Positions 7,025-14,528 of a stretch of DNA of 14,939 bases are shown here, one piece after another. Within the stretch, counting starts at the first letter, position 1, and each line of letters opens with the position of its first letter. Position numbers and translations under genes: made by a program. Source of the DNA: an uncultured Acetatifactor sp. (GTDB lineage Bacteria; Bacillota; Clostridia; Lachnospirales; Lachnospiraceae); contig CAJTVB010000032.1 of NCBI GenBank assembly GCA_910579755.1, positions 23,485 to 38,423 on the forward strand. The letters are read 5' to 3'. The notes under the pieces were generated by a model. It was not told where the DNA came from, searched no databases, and was given only the letters and a program-made list of their open reading frames with translations.

Positions 7025-8518
7025 TCAGATGATTACATAAGGGATCTCCAAAAGAGAGGCAGTTTTGGCAAACAGCGAAGCGTTTTTTCCCACGGAGAGC
7101 GCCAGATGGTGGGTGGGCGCTTCCCGGAACCATTTATCCATGTACTGTGCTGGGGTTTCCGGGAAACTCACATGGGTGGAGGTGTTTCCGTTCATCAGGA
7201 TGGGCTCGTTTAAGGCCTGGCCTTCGCTGATAATGAATTTCAGCCGGCCCTCCCGGGTCTGGGTGATTCCAAGCAGGGTAACCGGTCCTTCCTGGACCTT
7301 TGCCTCCACGGAAATTCCGCATCCTCGTTTACCATGGTATACACCCATTCCGCGCAGAATGGGTTTTTCTCTGGAGATTGCAAAGTGGAAGGGGCCGTCA
7401 TGTCCCAGAATAATCGTGTTCCGGTTAAAATCTGCCGCCACGATTTCGCAGAAGCTTCCGCCTCTGTCCAGAAGGTCGGAGATTTTCATGGCAAGAGCCG
7501 TTTTGATGTCACCCTCTCCGGAGCAGGCGATTCCTTTTGCGGTGAGCAGGGAATGGCCCACGATAAATCCGCTCTGAAGCTGTTCATATTCGTTTTCATC
7601 CCGGCCGTGATAGTAGTAGGACAGGCTGTCCAGCTTATTTTCGACGGTCAGCTTTTCCTGCGCTGCTGCCACTTTGGCAGACCAGAGAAGCTGATCTTCA
7701 TCGGGCCTTCTGGCTATGGGGTCAGAGGGGGAATCACCGGATATCTCAAAGAAATCGGAGATTTCAGTCATTTTTTCCCTTATATCCGTTTCCGTTACCT
7801 GAGACAGGCAGTGCCATAGATCACACATTTCCAGAATTTGAATGTGGATTCCTGTCTGGGCCTGCAGCAGGGTAAAGTCGCTGTACATGTCCAGCATCCC
7901 GCTGTAGTATCCCCCCAAAAAGCCGAATACAGCGTGGCTCAGGCTGCGTTTTACCATAGCGGCGCCGCACCATTCCTGGATTTCCTGCCATGCACGGATT
8001 GCTTCCGGACGTTCCTTTGTGGTCTCATCTGCCAGGGCATAGGCCGGAGTATGGTCGAGACCTAAAAGGCCGTTCACGCAGCGGAAGGGGATTCCTGACC
8101 GGTTGAAGGCGTTTGACAGCTCCGGTATGGGGCAGGCCGTGCACTGTGCCAGCCAGCGGTCTGTCCCGGTTTTTTCATAATTCATTTCCGGAGCAGGCTG
8201 CAGATTCAGGACAATGACAGGAGCCTTGTTGATCTGATGTATGGGAAGCACACTGGCGCTGGTATAGTAGGTGGCGGAATGGCTGAACACAATATCCACA
8301 TTGTTCTGGTTGAAATATTCCCCGGCGGCCCGTCCCTTTTCCTCCGAGTCCACCATACCATAATTATAGATTTCCCCGAAATCAGACAGCCGCCGGGCCA
8401 GAAAAGCGTTGTAGTTCAACAGGCAGTCGTGCAGTCCGGGAAACTGTGCCCAGTACACGGATAAGCCTGCGCTGTATAATCCGATTCTTGCTTTCTTTAC
8501 TTCCTTTAATCGTTTCAT
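7025..8518 (-). CDS. L-arabinose/L-fucose isomerase family protein
   Basis: A 497-aa protein, the same size as E. coli AraA (500 aa). The expected reaction is aldose-ketose isomerisation of arabinose, fucose or a related sugar with a bound divalent metal. The four metal/catalytic positions of AraA (E306, E333, H350, H450) have counterparts with similar spacing: E335 in GEGDIKTAL, E358 in CEIVAADF, H373 in LGHDGP, and H470/H471 in THHLALSVG. Overall similarity to true AraA is remote, so the exact sugar is unknown and 'L-fucose/L-arabinose isomerase family' is safer than araA. I chose ATG 8518 because AGGAGG lies 6 nt upstream (8525-8530); an ATG nine codons earlier (8545) lies upstream of that site. 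The gene is divergent from an AraC regulator, which probably controls it. It likely works in the cytoplasm on sugar released by the nearby glycosidases. Confidence 0.85.
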   Translation of the reverse strand: MKRLKEVKKARIGLYSAGLSVYWAQFPGLHDCLLNYNAFLARRLSDFGEIYNYGMVDSEEKGRAAGEYFNQNNVDIVFSHSATYYTSASVLPIHQINKAPVIVLNLQPAPEMNYEKTGTDRWLAQCTACPIPELSNAFNRSGIPFRCVNGLLGLDHTPAYALADETTKERPEAIRAWQEIQEWCGAAMVKRSLSHAVFGFLGGYYSGMLDMYSDFTLLQAQTGIHIQILEMCDLWHCLSQVTETDIREKMTEISDFFEISGDSPSDPIARRPDEDQLLWSAKVAAAQEKLTVENKLDSLSYYYHGRDENEYEQLQSGFIVGHSLLTAKGIACSGEGDIKTALAMKISDLLDRGGSFCEIVAADFNRNTIILGHDGPFHFAISREKPILRGMGVYHGKRGCGISVEAKVQEGPVTLLGITQTREGRLKFIISEGQALNEPILMNGNTSTHVSFPETPAQYMDKWFREAPTHHLALSVGKNASLFAKTASLLEIPYVII

Positions 8519-8524
8519 CTGCTC

Positions 8525-8530
8525 CCTCCT
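8525..8530 (-). promoter_or_regulatory. Ribosome binding site deciding the isomerase start
   Basis: CCTCCT on the + strand reads AGGAGG on the - strand, 6 nt before ATG 8518. It lies inside the longer open frame that begins at 8545, so the shorter start is preferred. Confidence 0.75.
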
Positions 8531-8635
8531 CGTTTTCCCAGGCATTAAGGCCTGCGGGTATTGGCTCTATAACAATACAATATCACAGGCGAAGACGTAC
8601 GGCATCAGAGGATTATGGCTGTTTATAATAATTTC

Positions 8636-8663
8636 TTGACTTGCCTTACGCCGCAGATATAAT
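8636..8663 (+). promoter_or_regulatory. Sigma-A-type promoter for the AraC gene at 8727
   Basis: TTGACT (8636-8641), a 16-nt spacer and TATAAT (8658-8663), near consensus, place the transcript start near 8670 and leave a leader of about 57 nt. The region 8519-8726 is shared with the divergent isomerase gene. An operator for the AraC protein is expected here, but I could not single out a clear repeat. Confidence 0.65.
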
Positions 8664-8726
8664 ATTACTTATCAAAAGCACGCACTTGATGCGTTTTCAG
8701 AAAACAGGGCCAAAAGAAAGGCAGTT

Positions 8727-9674
8727 ATGTACAGACAAAAATCATGCAACCACTGGTCAGAGGACTCTGTCTGGAGGATGCTTTACACGACTCCCCAGGC
8801 AAAAAAGATGCTGTATTATATTCAGGAAGCCGGTGATTTTACTGCATACAGCCAGTATTATACGGAGCGGGAGAATTTGAGTTCCTTTTTAATCGTCTAT
8901 ACGCTTTCCGGGGACGGGAAGCTGCTGTACCGGAAAAACGAGTACCCGCTGAGAGCAGGCAGTGTGTTTTTTATCAATTGTATGGATTATCAGCTGTATC
9001 AAAACGATTCGAAGTATCCCTGGCATTTTCTGTGGATCCATTTTAACGGCTGTTCCAGCCTGGCCTATTTCGAGGAGTTTATGAAGGGCGGTACCCCGGT
9101 GCTTTACACAGAGGAAATTTCCAGGGAGGAAGAGTATTGCAAAGCCTTCCCGGGGAGAATGCCGGAAGGCGGATGGTCTGTAATAGAAGAGAATCTGAGA
9201 AGCATCCTGAATTGCTGTGCAGATATGAAGTTTCAGACAGAGATATTGGTGTCCCATGCTGTTGAGACAATATTGACGTTGCTTTTGTCGGCGTCCTGCA
9301 AAAAACGGCTGTCCGTCTGCGGCGCTTCTGCCCGCATAGAGGAGATGATGAAATACATTGACCGGCATCATGGGGAGAAGATCACACTGGACACGTTGGC
9401 GGCGGAATTTGCTCAAAACAAGTATACCCTGCAGAAGGAATTTAAAAGGGTTGTGGGCCTTACTCCCACAGCTTATACGATTGCCTGCCGCATAAATCAT
9501 GCCAGAGAACTGCTTCGATACAGTGATTTGACAGTGAATGAGATCGCATATAAGGTGGGCATGGATAATGTGAGCCATTTTATCAATCTGTTTAAAAAAA
9601 GCGAAAATTTAACACCCGGAAGCTTCAGGAGAATCTGGAATCAGGAGGAAAGAAGCAAAAGACCGGGATCATAA
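8727..9674 (+). CDS. AraC family transcriptional regulator with cupin-type sensor domain
   Basis: A 315-aa two-domain regulator. Residues about 35-135 form a cupin-like ligand-binding arm, with LIVYTLSGDGKLLYR, YPLRAGSVFFIN and PWHFLWIHFNG as typical strands. Residues about 201-305 are the double HTH of AraC/XylS: the first helix pair is in ITLDTLAAEFAQNKYTLQKEFK, the second in LTVNEIAYKVGMDNVSHF, followed by FKKSENLTPGSFRR. Such proteins bind a sugar and activate adjacent catabolic genes. It is divergent from the isomerase gene, so that is the likeliest target. Start ATG 8727 has GAAAGG 5 nt upstream and a good promoter. Its stop TAA (9672-9674) lies inside the end of the opposing regulator gene. 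Confidence 0.92.
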   Translation: MYRQKSCNHWSEDSVWRMLYTTPQAKKMLYYIQEAGDFTAYSQYYTERENLSSFLIVYTLSGDGKLLYRKNEYPLRAGSVFFINCMDYQLYQNDSKYPWHFLWIHFNGCSSLAYFEEFMKGGTPVLYTEEISREEEYCKAFPGRMPEGGWSVIEENLRSILNCCADMKFQTEILVSHAVETILTLLLSASCKKRLSVCGASARIEEMMKYIDRHHGEKITLDTLAAEFAQNKYTLQKEFKRVVGLTPTAYTIACRINHARELLRYSDLTVNEIAYKVGMDNVSHFINLFKKSENLTPGSFRRIWNQEERSKRPGS

Positions 9675-10865
9675 TCCGTATTTTTCCCGATACTCCCCGG
9701 GAGTTCTTCCCGTGAATCTTTTAAATACTCTGGAAAAATGGCTGGGAGAGGAAAATCCCAGGTAAGCGCTGACTGCGGTCAGCGGCTTATCGGAATAGCG
9801 GAGGAGGCGTTTGGCTTCCTCCGTTTTTTCTTTCAAAATGAAATCCGTGAGACTTTCGCCGGCCTCTGCCTTGAAGCGCCGGGACAGATAGGGACGGCTC
9901 ATGTACAGCTTTCCGGCGATGGCTTCCGCGGTGATCGGCTCGGACATATGATGCTGGATATAGTTTGCCACATCCAGAGTGAGCTTGGTGGGCCGTCCGC
10001 CCCGGCGAAGCCGCTCTACCCGTTCCGTATAATCCAGAAGCATCCGATATTGAAGATTGGTGATGGCTTCCGGGAACGACAGCAGCTCGCATTGCTGAAT
10101 ATAGGAATCGCTCAGGGAAAAAGCATCGTTCACATCCATGCCGCCGCGGATGGCGGCCCGGGAAACCAGGGTGACGGTGACAATGAACATATTTTTCCGC
10201 TGCCGGAGCTGTTCCCGTGCCAGAACGCCGCCGCGGATGGCCGGAGCGGCGTGTATCCATTCTCTCAAAGCGGCGGTGTCTCCCTTTTGGACAATGCTCA
10301 TGATAGCCTGCTCCTGGTCCAGGGTGTTATGCCCGGCCTTGATTTCTTCAGCCATAGCAGACAGCTTTTGAAGCGTCTGCCGGCGGTTCTGATCTGCAGC
10401 CAGCTTTTCCTGATGGGCAGGGTAAATAGCGATGTCCTCTAAAGATAATGTTTCGCCGTTCAAAACATGATTGATGGTGAAAAGCATTTGCAGGATGCTT
10501 TCAAAGGGCATTCGAACGATGCTCTTCATCCCTGCCATAAAGGCCTGCACATCCTCTTCGGCCACATCAGCCTGAAAAGCCAGCTCCCGAAGCTCCTGCT
10601 CACTTTCTCCGATCTGTCCTGTGGGACCGATGACAATTTTTGTCTGCCCGGCGTTGACAATGCCATAATAGTGAAAACGCCTTGTGGCCACATAGCCTAC
10701 ATGGGCATGTACAGCGAAAATCTCATCTCTGTAAATGATCATGGGGTCCCGGGGCAGCTTTGACAGCGAATAGAAAAAAATCAGCTTTTCGCTTTCAAAA
10801 ATCCGGACAGGAACACCGGAAAGGTTTCCGATGGTGGTACAAAGGTAACATATATCAAGCTTCAT
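9669..10865 (-). CDS. AraC family transcriptional regulator, large N-terminal sensor
   Basis: A 398-aa regulator. The C-terminal ~103 residues (about 295-397) form an AraC-type double HTH: ITAEAIAGKLYMSRPYLSRRFK, then LTAVSAYLGFSSPSHFSRVF and the closing FTGRTPGEYREKYG. The first ~290 residues are not a cupin; they look like a mixed alpha/beta then mostly helical sensor (strand-rich to about 90, helical to 290) of the type found in uncharacterised Clostridia regulators. ATG 10865 has GGAGG 4 nt upstream and a TTGCAT-17-TATAAT promoter. It is divergent from the GPH symporter-GH78 pair, so it most likely controls that operon. It ends convergently with the other AraC gene, overlapping it by 6 bp. 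DNA-binding identity is firm; the effector is unknown. Confidence 0.9.
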   Translation of the reverse strand: MKLDICYLCTTIGNLSGVPVRIFESEKLIFFYSLSKLPRDPMIIYRDEIFAVHAHVGYVATRRFHYYGIVNAGQTKIVIGPTGQIGESEQELRELAFQADVAEEDVQAFMAGMKSIVRMPFESILQMLFTINHVLNGETLSLEDIAIYPAHQEKLAADQNRRQTLQKLSAMAEEIKAGHNTLDQEQAIMSIVQKGDTAALREWIHAAPAIRGGVLAREQLRQRKNMFIVTVTLVSRAAIRGGMDVNDAFSLSDSYIQQCELLSFPEAITNLQYRMLLDYTERVERLRRGGRPTKLTLDVANYIQHHMSEPITAEAIAGKLYMSRPYLSRRFKAEAGESLTDFILKEKTEEAKRLLRYSDKPLTAVSAYLGFSSPSHFSRVFKRFTGRTPGEYREKYGL

Positions 10866-10942
10866 GATGCCTCCATTTCGATGCGGTCAATTGCGATGGC
10901 TGACCGGCGAAGTCCTTCGGAAACAGGAATTGTTTGGCTACA

Positions 10943-10971
10943 ATTATACTTTACAGGTTACAAATATGCAA
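10943..10971 (-). promoter_or_regulatory. Promoter for the minus-strand AraC gene
   Basis: Read on the - strand: TTGCAT (10971-10966), a 17-nt spacer and TATAAT (10948-10943), about 78 nt before ATG 10865. The 8-bp word TTTACAGG occurs on the + strand at 10950-10957, within this promoter's spacer, and again at 11002-11009, so the regulator might bind both and control the divergent symporter gene as well. Confidence 0.55.
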
Positions 10972-11070
10972 GCGCCCTCCCGGGTATTTGTGATACATTA
11001 ATTTACAGGAATACCATTTATTTATTTTCATGTCAAACGGCATTTTCACAACGATAAGGAGGAAGCAAGC

Positions 11071-12521
11071 ATGTCATCAAAAAAGCTTATAGAACATCAG
11101 GCGTTTCACACCAAAATTCATTCCCCGGAGGTAAAGCCTGCGGAAAAATGGCTGGGATACCTTCTCGGCCCGGCGGGAGCGCTGCTGCTCAATGCAGTTC
11201 TGGCCACATATTTGAATGTTTACTATACGGATGTTCTGAAGCTGACCACTGTATGGGGCGGCGCGTTTCTGGTATTTTTCCCTATTGTTTCGAAAATCAT
11301 TGATGCCATTACCAATGTGGTCATGGGATATGCCATTGACCGTACCCGCACCCGGGAAGGAAAGGCTAGACCCTGGCTGCTTTTGTCCGCTCCCCTTTTG
11401 ACTGTCACGGGCATTTTGCTGTTTACGGTTCCGGATGCCTCCGAGACGGTACAGGTGGTCTGGGTCATGGTATCCTACAATCTGTTTTATTCCTTTGCCT
11501 ACACCATTTTCAATATGAGCCACAATCTGATGGTGCCTTTGTCCACCCAGATACTACTCAGCGGGGCGGCCTGTCTGTATTCAACCAGATCACCACCATC
11601 ATGATGAGCGGCATTCTTGTGGCTTTGGTGTTCCCTATGGTCATTATGCCGGCAATTGGTGTGGATGGAGGAAAATGGATCGCTCTTATGAGTGTGCTTT
11701 CCATTTTGGCGCTTCCCCTGACGCTGCTGGAATATTATTTTACAAAAGAGCGTGTCACAGAGGAGACCCAGGCAGTGGGAGAGGAGCGGATTCCTTTTGG
11801 AAGACAGCTTAAGGCTATTTTCACGGACAAGTATATGCTTATTATCTACGGCTATTTTCTGATCTACACCTTCGGCTCTTCTATCAAAAATATGAGTCTG
11901 GTATATTTCTGCAATTATGTTTTGGGTACATATAACGACGGCATCACTCAGACGCTTGTGTCTGTCATCGGAGGAATCCCCATGGGCATCGGCATTTTTG
12001 CCGTATGGCCACTGGCAAAGAAATTCGGAAAGCGCAACGTGACTCTGGCAGGCTTTGTTCTTTACGCGGCGGGCGGCCTGGTCTGCTGGATATTTCCCAC
12101 GAGTATGACTATGATGCTTGTGGGTCAGTTTATCAAAAATATCGGCGGCCTGCCCTGCGCTTATGTTTTTATGGCGCTGTTTGCGGATGTGCTGGACCAC
12201 CTGGAATGGAAGACCGGCTTTCGCAGCGACGGTATTGCCATGTCCGTTTACAATATTATCGCGGTGGCAATGGTTGGCATCTGTCAGGGGATTTTTAACG
12301 GACTGTTGGCAGGGGCAGGCTACATAGCTCCTGAGATCATAAACGGCACAACCACAGCAGTGGTCCAGTCTCAGGCTGTGAAAAATGTCATCACCTTCGG
12401 CTTTGTGGGGCTGGAGGTCTTTACCGGCGTCATCCTGGCGGTGTTGCTGATCTTTCTGAGCGTGGAAAAGGATATCGGCAAAAAGCAGGCGCAGATCAAG
12501 GAAAGGAGGGAGCTGCGATGA
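11071..12521 (+). pseudogene. GPH-family (MelB-like) sugar:cation symporter, frameshifted
   Basis: An excellent RBS (AAGGAGG, 11056-11062, 8 nt spacing) precedes ATG 11071. The first frame encodes KWLGYLLGPAGALLLN, a TM2-3 region with VSKIIDAITNVVMGYAIDR, and TREGKARPWLL. This D-x(n)-DRT-GKxRPW pattern is characteristic of glycoside-pentoside-hexuronide:cation symporters. The frame fails at about 11548-11551 and stops at 11602-11604. Homology continues in another frame (DTTQRGGLSVFNQITTIMMSG) to 12521. One base appears lost in the codon after LST, where relatives read LSTR-T-QRG. Restored, the protein would be about 483 aa with about 12 membrane segments, normal for the family. It would import an oligosaccharide or glycoside for GH127 or GH78. 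A sequencing error is possible; otherwise it is inactive. Its stop overlaps the rhamnosidase ATG (ATGA). Confidence 0.88.
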
Positions 12522-13507
12522 GAGCGGTACGGTTAAAAACAGAATATATGACAGATCCCTGCGGCATTGATATCGTAAAGCCCCGGCTTTTCTGGAACTG
12601 TCACGGGGGCAGGAAACAGACAGCATACAGAATCATGGCCGAGGATGATAATGGCATATCTCTTTGGGACAGCGGCAGAGTGGAGAGCAGTTCCATGCAC
12701 GCATCCTGGGGCGGCAGGCCTGTGCCCATGAAGACAAAGGTTACATGGAGGATTTGTCTTTGGGATGAAAACGGGGATCCCGGTGACTGGCAGGAAGCAG
12801 GTTTTGAGACAGGGATCGACTGCTGGCAGGCAGGGTGGATTACCGGAAATTACAGGGTGGATAAAAGAAAACGTTACCCTGTGGACTGCTTTCGGAAGAA
12901 ATTCACGGTATCTCACGTAAAAAAAGCCCGGCTGTACATTACTGCCTGCGGGCTGTATGAGGCCAGGTTCAACGGAGTCAGGGCGGGGGATTTTGTGCTG
13001 GCGCCCGGACATACGGACTACCGCAAACGGATACAGTACCAGACCATAGATGTGACCGGGCTTTTAACTGACGGGGAAAATGTCCTGACAGTGCAGCTTG
13101 CCGACGGCTGGTACCGGGGATCCTGCGGCGCCTGGGGATTGAAAAACCAGTACGGCACGGAAACAAAGCTGTTGGCTCAATTGGAGATTACCGGGGCCGA
13201 CGGCTCCACGGAAACGATCTGCACCGATGGAACCTGGGACTGGAGTAATGACGGACCTATCCGCTTTGCTGACAATCAGGACGGGGAGGTGTATGATGGG
13301 GAGGCCGTTCCTGTATATGGAGGAAAAGCAAGGGTGACAGAGCATAATGTAATGCTCATGTACGGTAAAGAAGCAAGCAACCGAAAACAAGAGATAAACC
13401 GCCAGCACCACACTATTCCGAACCAAAGACCAAAAGACAAGCATTATGGAAATGTCCATAGCCAGTTATACACATTTCCACGAATGCCGACTATGGCGTT
13501 ACTCTAA
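12518..13507 (+). pseudogene. GH78 alpha-L-rhamnosidase, truncated to N-terminal domains
   Basis: ATG 12518 overlaps the symporter stop (ATGA) and follows a strong AAAGGAGGGAG (12500-12510), indicating translational coupling. Residues about 5-105 form the leading beta-sandwich (LKTEYMTDPCGIDIVKPRLFW, TYRI-like strand, LWDSGRV, WRICLWDENG). About 107-275 match the Bac_rhamnosid_N carbohydrate-binding region (WQAGWITG, ARLYITACGLYEARFNG, LAPGHTDYRKRIQYQ, ADGWYRGSCG, DGEVYDGE). After about residue 277 (VTEHN, near base 13350) the native sequence stops. About 50 unrelated residues follow to a stop at 13505-13507. The catalytic (alpha/alpha)6 barrel, normally several hundred residues more, is absent, so the product cannot cleave rhamnosides. 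The sequence downstream is AT-rich and foreign, implying truncation by a mobile element. Confidence 0.88.
13340..13357. repeat. Inverted repeat at the GH78/mobile-DNA junction
   Basis: GAGCAT-AATGTA-ATGCTC is a perfect 6-bp inverted repeat with a 6-bp centre. It sits where rhamnosidase homology ends and AT-rich foreign DNA begins. It might be the core of a recombinase attachment site or the edge of the inserted element. A 6-bp repeat can arise by chance, so the call rests mainly on its position. Confidence 0.35.
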
Positions 13508-13552
13508 TTTATCTATTTTATATAATATTTAACGAAAAACATCAAAAATATA

Positions 13553-13581
13553 ATGACAAGCATTCCATTATGTGATATAAT
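13553..13581 (+). promoter_or_regulatory. Strong extended -10 promoter for the DUF2975-XRE pair
   Basis: ATGACA (13553-13558), a 17-nt spacer and TGA-TATAAT (-10 hexamer 13576-13581 with the TGn extension at 13573-13575). The following AAAGGAG (13596-13602) is 8 nt before ATG 13611. The transcript probably starts near 13588, giving a very short leader. Confidence 0.7.
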
Positions 13582-13610
13582 ATAAAAAACAAAATAAAGG
13601 AGTATCAATT

Positions 13611-14120
13611 ATGGATAGGATAGAAAACATTAAAAAAGCAAGCTATCTCATTGGAAAAGTAGGAAAAGTATTTCAAATAGTATTTGGAATATTTACAGGA
13701 ATGTTTTTGATTTCTCTTATCATACTGTTTGTACTGCGTAGTACACTCAATACGATGATTGTTGAATCTCAAACAAGTTTTGATTTTAGCAATATGGGGT
13801 ATTGGACTAAAAAATTAGCAAGTGAAGGTAAGGTAGCGGAAGCCAGTATTGTGTTTTTAATATCAGGAATATTGTTTTCGTTAATTTTGACAATAATCAT
13901 GCACTTTATTGTCAAAATATTCAAAAAAATTTGTAATGATTATTCGCCATTTTTACCCGAAATTGTAAAAGATATAAAAATTGTTTTGTTATTAACTACA
14001 TTACTAATTTTAAAAAACAGTATCGGATTAGGCATTATTTCTGGTTTTACATTTTGGGGGATCATAGAACTTTATGAGTATGGGTGCGAATTACAAAATC
14101 AAGTAGACGAAACATTATAG
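13611..14120 (+). CDS. DUF2975 family membrane protein
   Basis: A 169-aa integral membrane protein with four predicted helices: about residues 20-43 (FGIFTGMFLISLIILFVL), 76-101 (IVFLISGILFSLILTIIM), 117-133 (IVLLLTTLLILKNS) and 134-153 (GLGIISGFTFWGIIELYEYG). Length, helix layout and the directly following small Cro/CI regulator match the DUF2975 (YoaS-like) membrane protein plus YozG-like regulator pairs of Firmicutes, which are of unknown function. It has a strong promoter and RBS of its own. The gene is markedly AT-rich compared with the sugar locus, consistent with transfer on the element that truncated GH78. The family call is from pattern recognition and context. Confidence 0.72.
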   Translation: MDRIENIKKASYLIGKVGKVFQIVFGIFTGMFLISLIILFVLRSTLNTMIVESQTSFDFSNMGYWTKKLASEGKVAEASIVFLISGILFSLILTIIMHFIVKIFKKICNDYSPFLPEIVKDIKIVLLLTTLLILKNSIGLGIISGFTFWGIIELYEYGCELQNQVDETL

Positions 14121-14131
14121 GTGTGATAAAT

Positions 14132-14371
14132 ATGGCTATTATTTTAAGATTAGATAGAGTTATGGCAGATAGAAAAATTTCATTGAATGACTTAGCTGAA
14201 CAAGTAGGAATTGCAAATGTAAACTTATCTAAAATAAAAACTGGAAAGGTAAGTGCTATTCGATTTTCTACATTAAATGCAATATGTGATGTATTGGATT
14301 GTCAACCGGGAGATATATTAGAATTTCAAAAAGACCAATCAAGTAACAAAACAAGTCAAGCTAATAAATAA
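14132..14371 (+). CDS. Small Cro/CI-type (YozG-like) HTH regulator
   Basis: A 79-aa protein that is nearly all one helix-turn-helix domain (XRE/HTH_26). MADRKISLNDLAEQVGIANVNLSKIKTGK covers helices 1-3, and FSTLNAICDVLDCQPGDILEF is the typical end of the domain. A polar tail (KDQSSNKTSQANK) follows. ATG 14132 is preferred over the in-frame ATG 14084: AGGTG (14119-14123) is 8 nt upstream, the domain begins there, and the longer form would overlap the DUF2975 gene. It starts 11 bp after that gene's stop, so the two form an operon. Relatives repress their own operon; the extended -10 promoter at 13553 is the obvious target (inference). Confidence 0.88.
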   Translation: MAIILRLDRVMADRKISLNDLAEQVGIANVNLSKIKTGKVSAIRFSTLNAICDVLDCQPGDILEFQKDQSSNKTSQANK

Positions 14372-14457
14372 GTATTATTTTGAGGTAGTAAATGAGAAGT
14401 GATAGTCTAAAATGTTATACTCCTCCGAATAATAAAAAGCAACACTCTTTATGTCGT

Positions 14458-14507
14458 TAGAAAAAATTTTCTATGATATGTTCATACGAATACAAAGAAC
14501 ATATCAT
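14458..14507. promoter_or_regulatory. Overlapping inverted repeats upstream of the winged-helix gene
   Basis: TAGAAAA-AA-TTTTCTA (14458-14473) is followed, sharing one base, by a perfect 11-bp repeat ATGATATGTTC/GAACATATCAT (14473-14483 with 14497-14507, 13-nt loop). They lie in the 157-bp non-coding stretch between the XRE gene and the winged-helix gene. The 11-bp repeat could be an operator or a transcript attenuator; only a broken T-rich run (GTATGTTTT) follows, so a simple terminator is less likely. The rest of 14372-14528 is AT-rich with no gene seen. Confidence 0.5.
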
Positions 14508-14528
14508 GTATGTTTTCAATAACAGGAG

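Noticed and set aside
9738..10442. 234-codon + strand open frame opposite the second AraC gene
   Set aside because: It is antisense to a convincing regulator with an AraC HTH, and has no ribosome binding site.
11548..11604. Programmed ribosomal frameshift in the symporter
   Set aside because: No slippery heptamer, and GPH symporters are not known to use frameshifting; a plain indel is simpler.
11499..12626. 375-codon minus-strand open frame opposite the symporter
   Set aside because: It is long but rich in His/Gln/Arg, as expected for the complement of a membrane protein gene; the + strand has clear GPH homology.
13446..13532. 28-codon open frame (MEMSIASYTHFHEC...) in the junction region
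   Set aside because: Looks peptide-like but lacks a ribosome binding site and any family I recognise; it could be a fragment of an element gene.
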